From the IMG/VR virus record IMGVR_UViG_3300003691_000005, positions 1-60,912 of that record: a DNA stretch of 60,912 nt; one strand, 5' to 3'. This document shows positions 43,829 to 53,486 of this stretch, in pieces. Within the stretch, counting starts at the first letter, position 1; each line of letters starts with the position of its first letter. The stretch is from a virus. The notes beneath the pieces were generated by a model. The model was not told the DNA's origin. It did no database searches and saw nothing but the letters and a program-made list of their open reading frames with translations. The position numbers and the translations under genes are program-made.

Positions 43829-44262
43829 AAATTAACATGATCAAGGCCCCTGGTGGCATGTTGGTCCCCGCTGACGATATGGAGCTCGAGCAGCTGAATA
43901 AGTTTAAAACTGGCTGTGAATATCCGGTCGAGATAAAGCTATCGAGAAACCCAGCATTTCACGGGAAGGTTATGGCTTTCTTCCGGTTCTGTTTCGCGCA
44001 CTGGCGTAGTGATCAGGAGTTTAAGAGCGAGACGGGCCAGTTTGAGAATTTTCGAAAGGAGTTGACTGTACTGGCCGGTTACAAGGACGTTTATTACAAG
44101 CTCGATGGGAGCCTTCGGGTTGAGGCTAAATCATTGTCGTTCGGTGCAATGGATGAGTTAGTTTTTCAGGACTGCTATAAAGCGCTGATACAGGCCGCGA
44201 TGACAAACCTGTTCCTGGACGGTGATGAAGATACTTATAACCAATTAGTGGGGTTTTTCTGA
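43825..44262 (+). CDS. DUF1367 family protein
   Basis: The sequence MIKAPGGMLVPADDMELEQL, then ARNPAFHGKVMAFFRFCFAHW-like (here SRNPAFHGKVMAFFRFCFAH), matches DUF1367, a family often found in lambdoid nin-type regions with unknown function. TTG 43825 in an overlap with the previous stop is the likely start; ATG 43837 is the alternative. Lies two genes upstream of ninG, as expected for a recombination or replication accessory. Confidence 0.75.
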   Translation: MKINMIKAPGGMLVPADDMELEQLNKFKTGCEYPVEIKLSRNPAFHGKVMAFFRFCFAHWRSDQEFKSETGQFENFRKELTVLAGYKDVYYKLDGSLRVEAKSLSFGAMDELVFQDCYKALIQAAMTNLFLDGDEDTYNQLVGFF

Positions 44263-44471
44263 TGAGTGAAAAAATACAATATTTCATGGACGTTTTATTA
44301 CCAGACGACACGAAAAAACGCATATCAATAAACGGCACTGAGGATGACGGTGAGCGGTTTGATATTGATGAGGCTCGATTCAATGACAGTTTGATGGAAA
44401 CGTATTTTCACGATCATTGTGTAAAAAACAATCTCAGGCAATTATCTCCCATGGAAAAGAAGTATCTATAA
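44262..44471 (+). CDS. Acidic hypothetical protein, 69 aa
   Basis: Starts in a TGATG overlap with the DUF1367 gene and ends in a TAATG overlap with ninG. Beta-type N-terminus (KIQYFMDVLLPDDTKKRISI) and acidic helix. Function unknown, probably co-translated with both neighbours. Confidence 0.6.
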   Translation: MSEKIQYFMDVLLPDDTKKRISINGTEDDGERFDIDEARFNDSLMETYFHDHCVKNNLRQLSPMEKKYL

Positions 44472-45109
44472 TGGCTGTAGGCAAACACCGATGTACAGGC
44501 TGTAAAAAGTATTTCCCAGCTGAAACGATGATTAAAGTGACAGCTGGTAAATTTCACGACCATTCTTGTTTAGTTGACTACGGTATGAAAAATACCTGCA
44601 AGCTGATTAATGTTGGTAAAAAAGCCAAAAAACAAAGGAACGCTCAAGAGAAAAAGGATTATTACGCCAATGATCTGCCTAAACAAAAGAAGCTAACCCA
44701 GGACGTTTTTAACAAGCTCCGCAAACTGCAGGAATACAAATGGTTTGCTGATCGGAACCAGGCACCAACATGCATATCGTGCGGGAAAGAGAATATGGAC
44801 TGGGCTTGTGGCCATTTCAAAACAGTGGCGTCTCAAGGCAATCTCCGGTACGATCCGTTGAACACGTATCTACAGTGCAACCGAGCATGTAATTCGTCGT
44901 TGGCTGGGAATATTGAAGGAAACAAAAATAGTCGAGGTTTTAAGAATGGGTTAATCGAGCGTTTCGGTAATGCCGAAGGGCAGAAAATAATCGATTACTG
45001 TACTAATAACACACAAGTTAGAAAATGGACCTGCGACGAGCTGATCGTTATGCGGTCGGTCATGAATAAAGAGATCAGGTTACTGGAAAGCGCTAACAGC
45101 TTGATCTAG
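44471..45109 (+). CDS. ninG: NinG recombination protein (Rap-like)
   Basis: The 212-aa product matches NinG/Rap: N-terminal zinc finger (CTGCKKYFP, then HDHSC), a basic linker, the central CISCGKENMDWACGHFKT motif with conserved Cys and His, LQCNRACNSSLAGN, and a helical end. Lambda Rap is a structure-specific nuclease that resolves branched recombination intermediates, working with Red-type annealing. Here it would act with the RecT/exonuclease pair. ATG 44471 overlaps the preceding stop and gives the usual family length. Confidence 0.85.
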   Translation: MAVGKHRCTGCKKYFPAETMIKVTAGKFHDHSCLVDYGMKNTCKLINVGKKAKKQRNAQEKKDYYANDLPKQKKLTQDVFNKLRKLQEYKWFADRNQAPTCISCGKENMDWACGHFKTVASQGNLRYDPLNTYLQCNRACNSSLAGNIEGNKNSRGFKNGLIERFGNAEGQKIIDYCTNNTQVRKWTCDELIVMRSVMNKEIRLLESANSLI

Positions 45110-45225
45110 CCCCGAAACAAGAGTAAATTAAGACCTACACATCACGCTTTGATTCACTATGAGCGTAAAGCAGCACTTACATATCATCTTCGGCACGAAG
45201 AAAGAATCGGCGTCGGAGATTTATC

Positions 45226-45705
45226 GTGGGTGATATCTCCCTACACTTAAGCACCAAAGAAATAATCTGTCCAGGCAAGACCTGTGGATATGACGGGAAA
45301 CCTTGCGGCACAGTTACGCATGACTCAAAGCTGAACGCTGCTATTGAATCGTGTTGCCACCATTTCCTACTTCAACGCACCTCGGCCGAAAGAATTTCAT
45401 TACATGTGAATTCTGGCAATCGGTGCAAAGTCTACGATCGTGAAATGAAAGAGCGTGATGGACTACACTTCGACCCAGATAAGAAACCTTCAGAACACAC
45501 ACGTTACTGGGCTATGGATTTCTGGATCGAATGGGTATTCCCTGGTGGTGCTAGAGAGAGGGTGACGGAAGAAGATCTATATGACTACCTTGACGACACA
45601 TACCCAAATAGCGCTGGCATAGGCTTTTACTCTGGGCGCATTCACTTTGATCCACGCCCGAATCGAGCGCGATGGGGGAACAGGCCAGGATCAACGAGCC
45701 CCTAA
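45226..45705 (+). CDS. M15-type peptidase endolysin
   Basis: The 159-aa protein from GTG 45226 (GGAGATTTATC upstream) starts MGDISLHLSTKEIICPG, as in phage VanY/M15A-like endolysins. Zinc ligands can be read in GNRCKVYDREM, EHTRYWAMDFWI (Asp in the usual H-x6-D region) and the final SGRIHFDPRPNRARW (His). It would cut peptidoglycan peptide stems at lysis. The catalytic arrangement is not fully standard, but the compact size and adjacent membrane genes support lysis. No signal peptide is seen, so it needs a holin. Confidence 0.7.
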   Translation: MGDISLHLSTKEIICPGKTCGYDGKPCGTVTHDSKLNAAIESCCHHFLLQRTSAERISLHVNSGNRCKVYDREMKERDGLHFDPDKKPSEHTRYWAMDFWIEWVFPGGARERVTEEDLYDYLDDTYPNSAGIGFYSGRIHFDPRPNRARWGNRPGSTSP

Positions 45706-45723
45706 TTAATTGGAGTTATTACT

Positions 45724-46233
45724 ATGAGTTTTGATTGGAAAAGTATTGTTAGCACCGTCGCCCCTGTACTGGGCATGGCGATTGGTGGGCCCTTTGGCGG
45801 TATAGCCTCGAAAGTAATTCAAGATGCTCTTGGTGTTGACAGTGAAGAAGCGATGGTCGACGCGATTCAGCACGATCCTGAGGCCTTAATCAAACTGAAA
45901 ACGGCTAACAACGATTTCAGGGTGAGAATGAAAGAGCTAGGCATTAAGGAAGAACAACTCCATCAGCAAGATAGAAGTAACGCCAGGGATCTAGCTAAAT
46001 CTAACGGCATCTACTTCCAGGCATTTCTTACTGTCGTGTTTATTGTCGGCTATTTTGGCCTGTTCTACCTGTTCTTTGGTGGCGCGGTCAGTGAGCTCAA
46101 TGACTGGCAACGTGGGCAGGTTGGCGTCCTGATCGGTGTCTTGACTGGTGCCATACCTCAATTATTGTCTTTTTGGTTTGGATCCTCGAAGGGTTCAAGC
46201 GATAAGACGCGTTTAATGGCAGGGAATAAATAG
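45724..46233 (+). CDS. Holin-like protein (3TM type)
   Basis: The 169-aa protein has a Gly-rich N-terminal hydrophobic stretch (residues 12-32), a charged helix with KTANNDFRVRMKELGIKEEQ, then two clear membrane spans (about 100-123, FQAFLTVVFIVGYFGLFYLF; and 137-158). This matches holin-type proteins that follow phage endolysins, such as the GTA-holin group. GGAG precedes ATG 45724. It likely releases the M15 peptidase through the inner membrane. Confidence 0.65.
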   Translation: MSFDWKSIVSTVAPVLGMAIGGPFGGIASKVIQDALGVDSEEAMVDAIQHDPEALIKLKTANNDFRVRMKELGIKEEQLHQQDRSNARDLAKSNGIYFQAFLTVVFIVGYFGLFYLFFGGAVSELNDWQRGQVGVLIGVLTGAIPQLLSFWFGSSKGSSDKTRLMAGNK

Positions 46234-46529
46234 TGAGGGATGATGCAATCTCTAACGATTCCAGAGGCACTACAAGAAGAATCGAAGATGTTAATGCTGC
46301 GTCAGATATTAGGCTGTTGAAGCATGAGCTTGAAACACTCAAGCAAAGAGTACGCGACGATGAGATCACTCTGGGAAAGCGAGTGGCTTCACTTGAAGCA
46401 GACAATATTGAATTGGCCAGAAAACTTAGCACTGGCAAAGGGGTTCTCTATGGCGTGCTGTTCTCTCTTGGCGGTCTGGGCCTTGTGGTGGTTGATCGGC
46501 TGAAAGACTTCCTTGGGGTTATCAAGTGA
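46233..46529 (+). CDS. XhlA-like lysis accessory protein, 98 aa
   Basis: A GTG start overlaps the holin stop. Residues 20-65 are coiled coil (DIRLLKHELETLKQRVRDDE) and residues 70-90 one membrane span (VLYGVLFSLGGLGLVVV), the topology of XhlA-type holin partners. The stop overlaps the next GTG. Role inferred from topology and location. Confidence 0.6.
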   Translation: MRDDAISNDSRGTTRRIEDVNAASDIRLLKHELETLKQRVRDDEITLGKRVASLEADNIELARKLSTGKGVLYGVLFSLGGLGLVVVDRLKDFLGVIK

Positions 46530-46618
46530 AAGGAATTAAGCGGGATCCTATTGATTTTATTATATTAATCCTTGGCTTTATGGCTCTTGGGATGATGTTC
46601 TATGTGGAGTTTGGGTAA
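46526..46618 (+). CDS. Single-span membrane micro-protein, 30 aa
   Basis: GTG 46526 overlaps the previous stop and its own stop overlaps the next ATG (TAATG). One membrane span (FIILILGFMALGMMFYV). The double overlap inside a lysis operon suggests it is a real lysis or spanin-like accessory. Confidence 0.5.
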   Translation: MKGIKRDPIDFIILILGFMALGMMFYVEFG

Positions 46619-47079
46619 TGGTTGAATACTTAGAAACGATTGTAGCTTCGGGCGGCATGTGGTTAGTGCCGGCCTTGATAATGGCGATGATATTAATGCA
46701 GGGTGTAAAAGCTGTGCTGAAAGAAGTTCTGGGTAAGCTCCAGGCTAATCATCGTAAGTGGGTAATTTTTGTATGTGCTTATGCGGTCGGCTACGGTTGT
46801 GGTTGGTTCCTATTGACGGGTCCAGACGCTCATAAATGGTCGGTACTAGTTGGCATTATTAATCCGTTCATATATTTCAGCTTGGTTCAATGGGCTACGG
46901 CTAGGAATAAATTAGTGGTATTATCGGTTCTGAAGATGAGACCTCTTAGGCGGAAAGAAAATGATACTGAAATTGAACTGGATCAAACTACCACCTTTAT
47001 GAGCACTGAATCAGCTAAGGTTGTAGCTAACGCGTCCATTGATAGCCTTGTCAGCGCCGTGACCAGGAAGAAGAAATAG
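46618..47079 (+). CDS. Multi-span membrane protein, possible second holin
   Basis: A 153-aa protein with three hydrophobic spans (about 14-30, 48-66 and 74-92) and a charged soluble C-terminus with basic end RKKK. Topology and location fit a class I holin or a holin regulator. Starts in a TAATG overlap, so it is co-expressed with the holin set. Confidence 0.55.
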   Translation: MVEYLETIVASGGMWLVPALIMAMILMQGVKAVLKEVLGKLQANHRKWVIFVCAYAVGYGCGWFLLTGPDAHKWSVLVGIINPFIYFSLVQWATARNKLVVLSVLKMRPLRRKENDTEIELDQTTTFMSTESAKVVANASIDSLVSAVTRKKK

Positions 47080-47148
47080 TATGGTTAATTATTCGTTCTG
47101 CATACACTTCCGGCACCGTTAGTTATTATTTTGGGTAATAGGTGATAT

Positions 47149-47265
47149 ATGAGCAAGAAGGCGAAAAAAACTAAACCTAAGAATGAGATTTTGTTAATGT
47201 CTCCTTCGAGGATTAAAGCGAACCAACTTAAACGGCGTAAAGCTAATAAACAAAAGGTGATTTAA
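47149..47265 (+). CDS. Lys-rich basic micro-protein, 38 aa
   Basis: AGGTG lies 5 bases before ATG 47149. The 38 residues contain 13 Lys or Arg in the first and last thirds and could bind nucleic acid. Ends one base before the next start. Function unknown. Confidence 0.5.
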   Translation: MSKKAKKTKPKNEILLMSPSRIKANQLKRRKANKQKVI

Positions 47266-47266
47266 C

Positions 47267-49711
47267 ATGTCATTAGTAACCTCAAGAACTGGCCTAAGCC
47301 AGGGAACCTCCAGCCTCGCGGCTACAGACGTAGCTTGGACTTCTTCTTCTGGCGCAAACAGCACGCTGACCAGTGGCGGCTTAATGCCCAACTATTCGGC
47401 GAACGAAATATTCGAGATTCGTAGCTCCCCTATTGCTGGTAACAATGGCCTATACATTGCGACCGGATCACCGACAGCATCTAACTTACCCTGTACTAAG
47501 ATATTCGGTGCGAATCCTATCGATGATGCTGCGGAAGCGGTGGAATTCTTAGGCACTGGTGGCGGTTCTCCCGATAAGTCAGTCTTTATCGATGCCCAGG
47601 GTTTGGGTGTAGCTCTTATCGAACAAGGCAACGTCGATGCGGCTGGTGTAGTAGGCCAAGCGACTTACTCATTCTTGATGCAGGAATACAAAAACGATTC
47701 ATACCTGATTGCTAACGCACCTTTCCCAATGCTGGCGATCGACTCGGACGCTGGTAAGTACATCATCGGCCAAGACATATCTGGTAACAACAACGGCTTC
47801 AATTGGCTGGATGACTCAGCTACTGCTGTAACAATTCGTACTAGAAAAATGCATAGAAATATGGGCTGGGACGAAGTGAACGCGGCTGGTATAACTACAG
47901 CGCGAAGTGTTGGTGTTACAACTCTTGGTGTATTTGAGAGCTCAGCTGATACAGCCTACTACCAGTTTGGTAATGATACGACCGTAGATGATACGATCGA
48001 TTTCACATTCTCTGATGCTGTTAATGAGGCAGTAGAATTCTTTAAATTAATCGGTGACCTTTCTGGTGACACTCCAGCATTCGGCTCAACAACTACTTTC
48101 ACTCGCGCAAGCGGTGACTTCGTAGCCGATGGATTCAAGGTTGGCGGTCAGATTACTATCTCCAATTCGACTTCAAACGATGGCACTTATGAGCTGTCTG
48201 TTGTATCAGCTACGTCGATGACCATCACTACCACTTGGACAGCTGAAGCGATCAGCACAACTGAGATCGCGGTGGACAACGACAACGCTATGACACTTCG
48301 CCTTCGTGTTCGAGATGGCGATCCAAAGGGTAAGACATTTGCCCAGGCTGACCTTGGTTCAGCTGGTAAGTTGATACTTGGTAACTTCGTATATGCATTC
48401 CCGCTAGCGAACGGCTCGGATCAGAAGCTCGATATAACCGATGCTGGCATTGACGTGAGTTCGTCTGGTGCGGCTGATCAGGCCCCGTACAGTGGAATGA
48501 GTATCACATACCATTCATCACCCCAGGCTCGAACCGATTTAGTCGGCGGATCTGCTGACTTCGGTATTATCATCGAAGGTAACGACGGCACGTCTCAACA
48601 AGTATTTGAATTCATCCAGTGGTCATTACGATCAACAGGTGGTAATGGTACTGGTGACATCGATGCTGATGCTGATACAGCGATCGGTCGCGCGATGGAC
48701 GGTCTAGCTCGGTTTGTTGGTGATACCGGCCACTTTGGTACAGCTGACGGACTTAACTTTCCCTCGAATCCAGATGGTGGTGGGTCGGGTGTATATGTAG
48801 ACACACTTAATTCGGCGTCCAAGAATGACGTTATATTCTATGACAATACCAACGCGGCTCTCCAGTTCCCTGAGACCATTCTGGTTACACTCGACTTCAA
48901 CCAGATCGCTCTGGATGACGCGGCTGTAGAGTACGATTTGTTCTATGATCGAACAGTACGGTCCTCACCTACTGGCGTAACTTTGACAACCTCTACTGAT
49001 GTATTAGCTGGCACCGGTTTACCGAATACAGCTGGTGTTGGTGTTGGTAGTTATGTTCGTATCACTGGCTTGGCTGATGCTACGATGGATGGTGTTTATC
49101 AGATTGTAACTGAGACAACTCCAGGGGCTTCCTGGGTAGTTGCTCGCTATGACGGCGCGACTATTACCACAGTCGGCTCATCCACCCCAACGATCGATAT
49201 TAACTGTGTTGATACACCTGATGCGATTCATGTTCACACTAACGTCAGAGCAGCTGGTACAGCCTCATTAGCTCCGGTTGGAACAGCGGTTATCGATTTC
49301 ACTGCCCCTGACACTATTGACGATACTCAAAACTTATTCGGTAGTTTTGTTTCGGGTGATATCATCCAGATTGAAGGGTCAACTGCCCAAGATGGAACCT
49401 ATACCATCGATTCAGCGGCAGCGGGTCAGATCACTTTGATCGAGCAAACCATTACTACTGAATCAACGGCCACCAGTGTATCGGTGACTAAGATTGTTTC
49501 CGGCGCGGATCCAGCGTCTGACTTTAGTTTCAGTTACGATTTCAGTAACAACAGTCAGGGTGATCGTTCAGGTACGCCAACAGTCAACGTGAAAGCGAAG
49601 GCGATCGGTGCGGCTGGTGCTCAGTATGTCCAGTCGTCAGTAGCGGCAATCGTGACCGGAACACCTCTGACAATACCTGTTGCTCCAGCTACGGAACGTA
49701 ACTACGCATAA
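47267..49711 (+). CDS. Virion structural protein with three related beta modules, 814 aa
   Basis: A Ser/Thr/Gly/Asp-rich, beta-type protein without Cys-rich or enzymatic motifs, typical of phage surface or tail proteins. Three related modules occur near residues 277-330, 571-640 and 675-740, each with a G-x-I-x-I...DGTYxI...IT pattern. First gene of a second structural cluster located after lysis. Could be a head fibre, tail appendage or large decoration protein. The module repeats are visible; the function is inferred. Confidence 0.55.
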   Translation: MSLVTSRTGLSQGTSSLAATDVAWTSSSGANSTLTSGGLMPNYSANEIFEIRSSPIAGNNGLYIATGSPTASNLPCTKIFGANPIDDAAEAVEFLGTGGGSPDKSVFIDAQGLGVALIEQGNVDAAGVVGQATYSFLMQEYKNDSYLIANAPFPMLAIDSDAGKYIIGQDISGNNNGFNWLDDSATAVTIRTRKMHRNMGWDEVNAAGITTARSVGVTTLGVFESSADTAYYQFGNDTTVDDTIDFTFSDAVNEAVEFFKLIGDLSGDTPAFGSTTTFTRASGDFVADGFKVGGQITISNSTSNDGTYELSVVSATSMTITTTWTAEAISTTEIAVDNDNAMTLRLRVRDGDPKGKTFAQADLGSAGKLILGNFVYAFPLANGSDQKLDITDAGIDVSSSGAADQAPYSGMSITYHSSPQARTDLVGGSADFGIIIEGNDGTSQQVFEFIQWSLRSTGGNGTGDIDADADTAIGRAMDGLARFVGDTGHFGTADGLNFPSNPDGGGSGVYVDTLNSASKNDVIFYDNTNAALQFPETILVTLDFNQIALDDAAVEYDLFYDRTVRSSPTGVTLTTSTDVLAGTGLPNTAGVGVGSYVRITGLADATMDGVYQIVTETTPGASWVVARYDGATITTVGSSTPTIDINCVDTPDAIHVHTNVRAAGTASLAPVGTAVIDFTAPDTIDDTQNLFGSFVSGDIIQIEGSTAQDGTYTIDSAAAGQITLIEQTITTESTATSVSVTKIVSGADPASDFSFSYDFSNNSQGDRSGTPTVNVKAKAIGAAGAQYVQSSVAAIVTGTPLTIPVAPATERNYA

Positions 49712-49723
49712 GGAGTATCTTAA

Positions 49724-51349
49724 ATGGCCGTTGCTACTTATGCGACTGACCTTACACTTATAGATGATGCTCAAGATGTTGCCACCTTTGTAGCAACTGG
49801 CGGTGGCGGTGCTTCTATCGGAGATGAGACTGACTATTTTATCAATGATGTACAGTGTGTAAGTAAGGCAGGTTTCACTGCAACACAGAAAGGGTTGATG
49901 GCAGATGATGTATCAGCCCCTTCTATTACTGCGGGTGATGCGGTATTTGTATGGGGCAGACAAGCCAATCGAAACATCATGGACACTATTGCGCTCCAAG
50001 GTGGCACTGTGATTATGGGGACATCAAACTCAGCGTTTGCTGGGTTTAATGTGGATGGTAGTAATGCTGTTGGTTCCCTTCTTTTAAGCTGGGTAAATTA
50101 CGCTGTAGATCCAACTCAAACTGAATCCTACACTTCGGGATCTCCTGGCTCCCCCAGTGGCTGGGATCACTTCGGGATGGAGTGGAAGATATTAAGTTCA
50201 GGCTCTTTAAAAGGCTCCCCAAATGCAGTGGGTATTATCCGATATGGTAGGGAGCTGCAAATTATTGATGGACAAGCTGCTGCCTACGGAACTTTCACAG
50301 GTGCCGGTGATTGGGACGCTGCAAACACTCGCAAGTGGGGAATACTTACTCCGGTTACAGGTGGTTACTTATTTCACGGTGCATTTGTCATGGGCCAAAG
50401 TGGAACGTCTGTAGACTTTCGTGATACAGGCCAGAGCATTAACGTATTAGATGACCCGTTTCTACCTGCTGGATTCAACGAGTTTCAAATTGTTCATGCG
50501 TCATCCAATGTAGAATGGACTAGCATCTTAATCACGGCACTAGGCACCAACTCTCCTTTCGTGATGACCTTAGATGTTGGCACATTTACCGGAGATTTAT
50601 GCACATTCACCGGAGCAGACACAACTACTTTTAACTCCTCTGGAGCTTGCACCAATTCGACCTGGGAGAATTGTGGGCTTATAACGCTTGGTGAAGCGGA
50701 TTTAAGCGGATCTTCCTTCCTAACGCCCACTGTAGCGGCAGATGAGGGAGCAGTATTTGACGACAGGACAACGACTGGCACAACTGCATTAACGGAATTA
50801 TCCAACACTACATTTACTCAAGGCGCTAATGCTCATCATGCCATTAGATTCGGGGTTAACGTCGACGACGATCTAACGCTGGACGGCGTGGAGTTTACCG
50901 GCTTTTCTAGTAGTGATAATGTTAATGGCTCAACTCTGAGATTCGACGCAACAAGCGGATCTTTGACGCTCACATTAATAAATTGTACTGTTGGTGGCGC
51001 AGCTGCCTCATCCAGTAATATTGGTATAGATGACGCTGCCGGAATATCCGTTACAATCAGCACTGACATTGTTGGAACTTTTGTAGGTATGAAAGATAAT
51101 AGTGAAGTTAGAGTTTACGCAGCTGGAACAAACACAGAGTTGGCTGGCATTGAGGACGCGACTTCTGGATCAGTAGATGAACGAACCTTTGCGGCCTCAA
51201 TATCATCGGGAACATCGGTGGATTATGTGATACACAATTTTGAACCTGGCGAAGTCATATACCAAACAATTAGGGTTGATGGCTTCACTTGGCCAAGCGT
51301 GGCACAGAATATAAACATCAGTCAGCAGATCGATAGGAACGCTGTCTAA
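49724..51349 (+). CDS. Virion structural beta-rich protein, 541 aa
   Basis: AAGGAG precedes ATG 49724. Gly/Ser/Thr-rich with regular short beta segments in the C-terminal half (TFNSSGACTNSTWENCGL, LTLINCTVGGAAASSSN), resembling a beta-helix. The stop overlaps the next ATG. Likely a fibre-like or appendage subunit expressed with its neighbours; no family is named. Confidence 0.55.
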   Translation: MAVATYATDLTLIDDAQDVATFVATGGGGASIGDETDYFINDVQCVSKAGFTATQKGLMADDVSAPSITAGDAVFVWGRQANRNIMDTIALQGGTVIMGTSNSAFAGFNVDGSNAVGSLLLSWVNYAVDPTQTESYTSGSPGSPSGWDHFGMEWKILSSGSLKGSPNAVGIIRYGRELQIIDGQAAAYGTFTGAGDWDAANTRKWGILTPVTGGYLFHGAFVMGQSGTSVDFRDTGQSINVLDDPFLPAGFNEFQIVHASSNVEWTSILITALGTNSPFVMTLDVGTFTGDLCTFTGADTTTFNSSGACTNSTWENCGLITLGEADLSGSSFLTPTVAADEGAVFDDRTTTGTTALTELSNTTFTQGANAHHAIRFGVNVDDDLTLDGVEFTGFSSSDNVNGSTLRFDATSGSLTLTLINCTVGGAAASSSNIGIDDAAGISVTISTDIVGTFVGMKDNSEVRVYAAGTNTELAGIEDATSGSVDERTFAASISSGTSVDYVIHNFEPGEVIYQTIRVDGFTWPSVAQNINISQQIDRNAV

Positions 51350-53244
51350 TGCCTGCATTTGACGGTATCAATTTAACCGTAACTCTTGACTCGGGTGTAA
51401 CTGAAGTAGATGTGCTCAGTGATATATACGAACCTTGGAAAGATTGGTTGCTATCAGATCCTGCTAACCGTCGATATCCTCAAGCATTCATATCGGACGG
51501 CGGTAACCCGCTCTCCTCGATTATTAATCAGGGCTCGTACATCTTCTTACAGAACCAATACGGCTGGAGAATTCGCCCACCGGAAGAAGATATAACCATC
51601 TATACGACTGGAAATTTGGCTGTTGATGACACTACGCTACCTGCCTTTATACCGACTATTGGGGCTTTCACAGCTGCGATCCTGGGCTTACAGCCAGTAA
51701 CTCAGGGTGTTACCCCAGCGATGGCAGATCAATTAGCATTTACAGCATTCCAGGGTATTGTCTGTTTAGATCCGGCTAATGGGCTTGCCGGAACCGGTTC
51801 CAGTGGTTCTGACAAGATAGGCACTCGACGTGCGCCAAGCAATAACCCAAGCGACGCACTCCTCATCGCACAACGCGAAGGCTTGCATACAATTCAGATA
51901 CTCTCAGATACCGTGCTATCAGCGGCTGATGACTTTTCTGGAGGGTTCGAGTTTGCTGGTGATTCCCCGTTTACTTTTCTAACGATTAATAGTGCGCCTA
52001 ATGTCACCGGTTGCTCAGTTAAAAATCTATCCCTGGTCGGTGAGCTCGATGGCCTGAATAAGATCGTAGGTTCCGAGATAGGAAACATTACTAATGTCTC
52101 TGGGGATATGCATGACTGCGACCTGGATGGCACGATCGGCATCAATGCGAAGATGCATATTATCAATTGCTTCTCGGGTAGGGCGGCACTCGGATTTCCT
52201 ACCCTGACTGACATTGGCGCTAACGAAGTCATCATCCGAAATATGCGCGGCTCTATCTGCCTGGAAGACATGACAGGTGGGGCTCACTCAGCTGGTATTT
52301 ATGGTGGTAGATTAATCATTGCCGCTAGCTGTACTGGTGGCACTGTCTATGCCAGGGGAGAGCCCTACGCTATCGATGATTTATCGGGTGGATTGGTCAC
52401 TGTTATTGACCAGACATCCAGCTTTAAAGTGTCAGACATTCATGGCCATGTCGACCGGGCTGTTCACGTTAATACTGAAGAGCCCACCAACGGCAATGGC
52501 TACCAGCAGTCACCCTATAACAACTGGTCTGATGCTGTTGATTACGCTGAGGCTAACGGTCTACTGACCCTTGAAGTAATGGCTGACGCTACTATCGATA
52601 GGCAGCTCAAGAACTTTGAGATCCGCGGTATTGGTAACCCGGTTATCGATCTCAATGGCCAGGACATATCAGGAACAATCGTTGAACGGTGTACCCTAAC
52701 CGGGTCGATGATCGGGTCATTGAATGTTAACGAATGTGCATTGGTTAATACTCAGAACATGGCCGGTATATATCTAACCGTATCGGTTGCCGGTACATTA
52801 ACCGTGGCCAATAGCGCGGACCTGATAATTTCAAGAGTAGCGCCAGCTCTAGCCGGATTCCCTTGGACCATGGATATGGATAACGGTGGCATATCTCATG
52901 TGGCGGTACATAACATTAGTGGTGGCATGAGAGTAATAAACATGGATCACGCAGATGACGTTGGTCATTTCCATTTCTCCCAAGGTGAAATTGTTATCGA
53001 CTCGACATGTATCCTGGGTAACCTGGTTATCACCGGAGTTGTTTCGGTGATCGATAATTCAGGCCCTGGTTGTACTGTCAACCAGGTAGATTTCACTCAC
53101 CAAAATATAGATGAGTCTCACACCAGGCTCGGTCTTAATCCGCTAAAACCATTAACAAATAAAGATGATGGTGGCATCACGGCCGACGGTATCAACATCG
53201 TAGCAACGCCAAGCGGCAATGATATAATTCAAACAAGGCAATGA
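51349..53244 (+). CDS. Virion structural protein with duplicated beta-helix-like domain, 631 aa
   Basis: The N-terminal 120 residues match a phage pattern (DVLSDIYEPWKDWLLSDPAN, QYGWRIRPPEEDITIYTTGN) probably used for virion attachment. Two similar domains follow at about 165-350 and 393-580; each starts with a short helix (N-x-x-SDA...A...GL) and continues with beta-solenoid-like rungs ending in a GG-x-V...S...V-IDN pattern. This suggests an internal duplication, as in receptor-binding or depolymerase-like proteins. No catalytic motif is seen. Confidence 0.55.
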   Translation: MPAFDGINLTVTLDSGVTEVDVLSDIYEPWKDWLLSDPANRRYPQAFISDGGNPLSSIINQGSYIFLQNQYGWRIRPPEEDITIYTTGNLAVDDTTLPAFIPTIGAFTAAILGLQPVTQGVTPAMADQLAFTAFQGIVCLDPANGLAGTGSSGSDKIGTRRAPSNNPSDALLIAQREGLHTIQILSDTVLSAADDFSGGFEFAGDSPFTFLTINSAPNVTGCSVKNLSLVGELDGLNKIVGSEIGNITNVSGDMHDCDLDGTIGINAKMHIINCFSGRAALGFPTLTDIGANEVIIRNMRGSICLEDMTGGAHSAGIYGGRLIIAASCTGGTVYARGEPYAIDDLSGGLVTVIDQTSSFKVSDIHGHVDRAVHVNTEEPTNGNGYQQSPYNNWSDAVDYAEANGLLTLEVMADATIDRQLKNFEIRGIGNPVIDLNGQDISGTIVERCTLTGSMIGSLNVNECALVNTQNMAGIYLTVSVAGTLTVANSADLIISRVAPALAGFPWTMDMDNGGISHVAVHNISGGMRVINMDHADDVGHFHFSQGEIVIDSTCILGNLVITGVVSVIDNSGPGCTVNQVDFTHQNIDESHTRLGLNPLKPLTNKDDGGITADGINIVATPSGNDIIQTRQ

Positions 53245-53486
53245 GCGCTCTCAGCTTAGCAACGCTTGGAGTACAGTGTGAAGCCCGATCATTGTCGATG
53301 GCTACCCTTGGCGTATTCTGCTTAGATGAAGCGGTTATCACAACCAACCTCCCAGGCGGAGGGTCCAGCAAGAAACTTCGTAAACATATCCCAGGCGTTA
53401 CCAGTAACTACTCGCTCGCCCTGCGTGAAGACGAGGAATTATTAGAAATGATTCAATCCCTACTGAGTACAGGGTATAAATTTTAA
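53241..53486 (+). CDS. Small structural-cluster protein with repeated LATLGV motif, 81 aa
   Basis: The N-terminus holds two copies of a short motif (LSLATLGVQC and LSMATLGVFC). Small proteins with LxLATLG-x-LC repeats follow similar structural genes in other phages. The rest is a basic linker and acidic helix. Starts in an ATGA overlap and closes the second structural cluster. Confidence 0.6.
   Translation: MSALSLATLGVQCEARSLSMATLGVFCLDEAVITTNLPGGGSSKKLRKHIPGVTSNYSLALREDEELLEMIQSLLSTGYKF

Noticed and set aside
45159-45233. 24-aa ORF overlapping the endolysin start
   Set aside because: It lacks a ribosome-binding site and has no overlap geometry that suggests coupling. The endolysin GTG at 45226 has its own good site.
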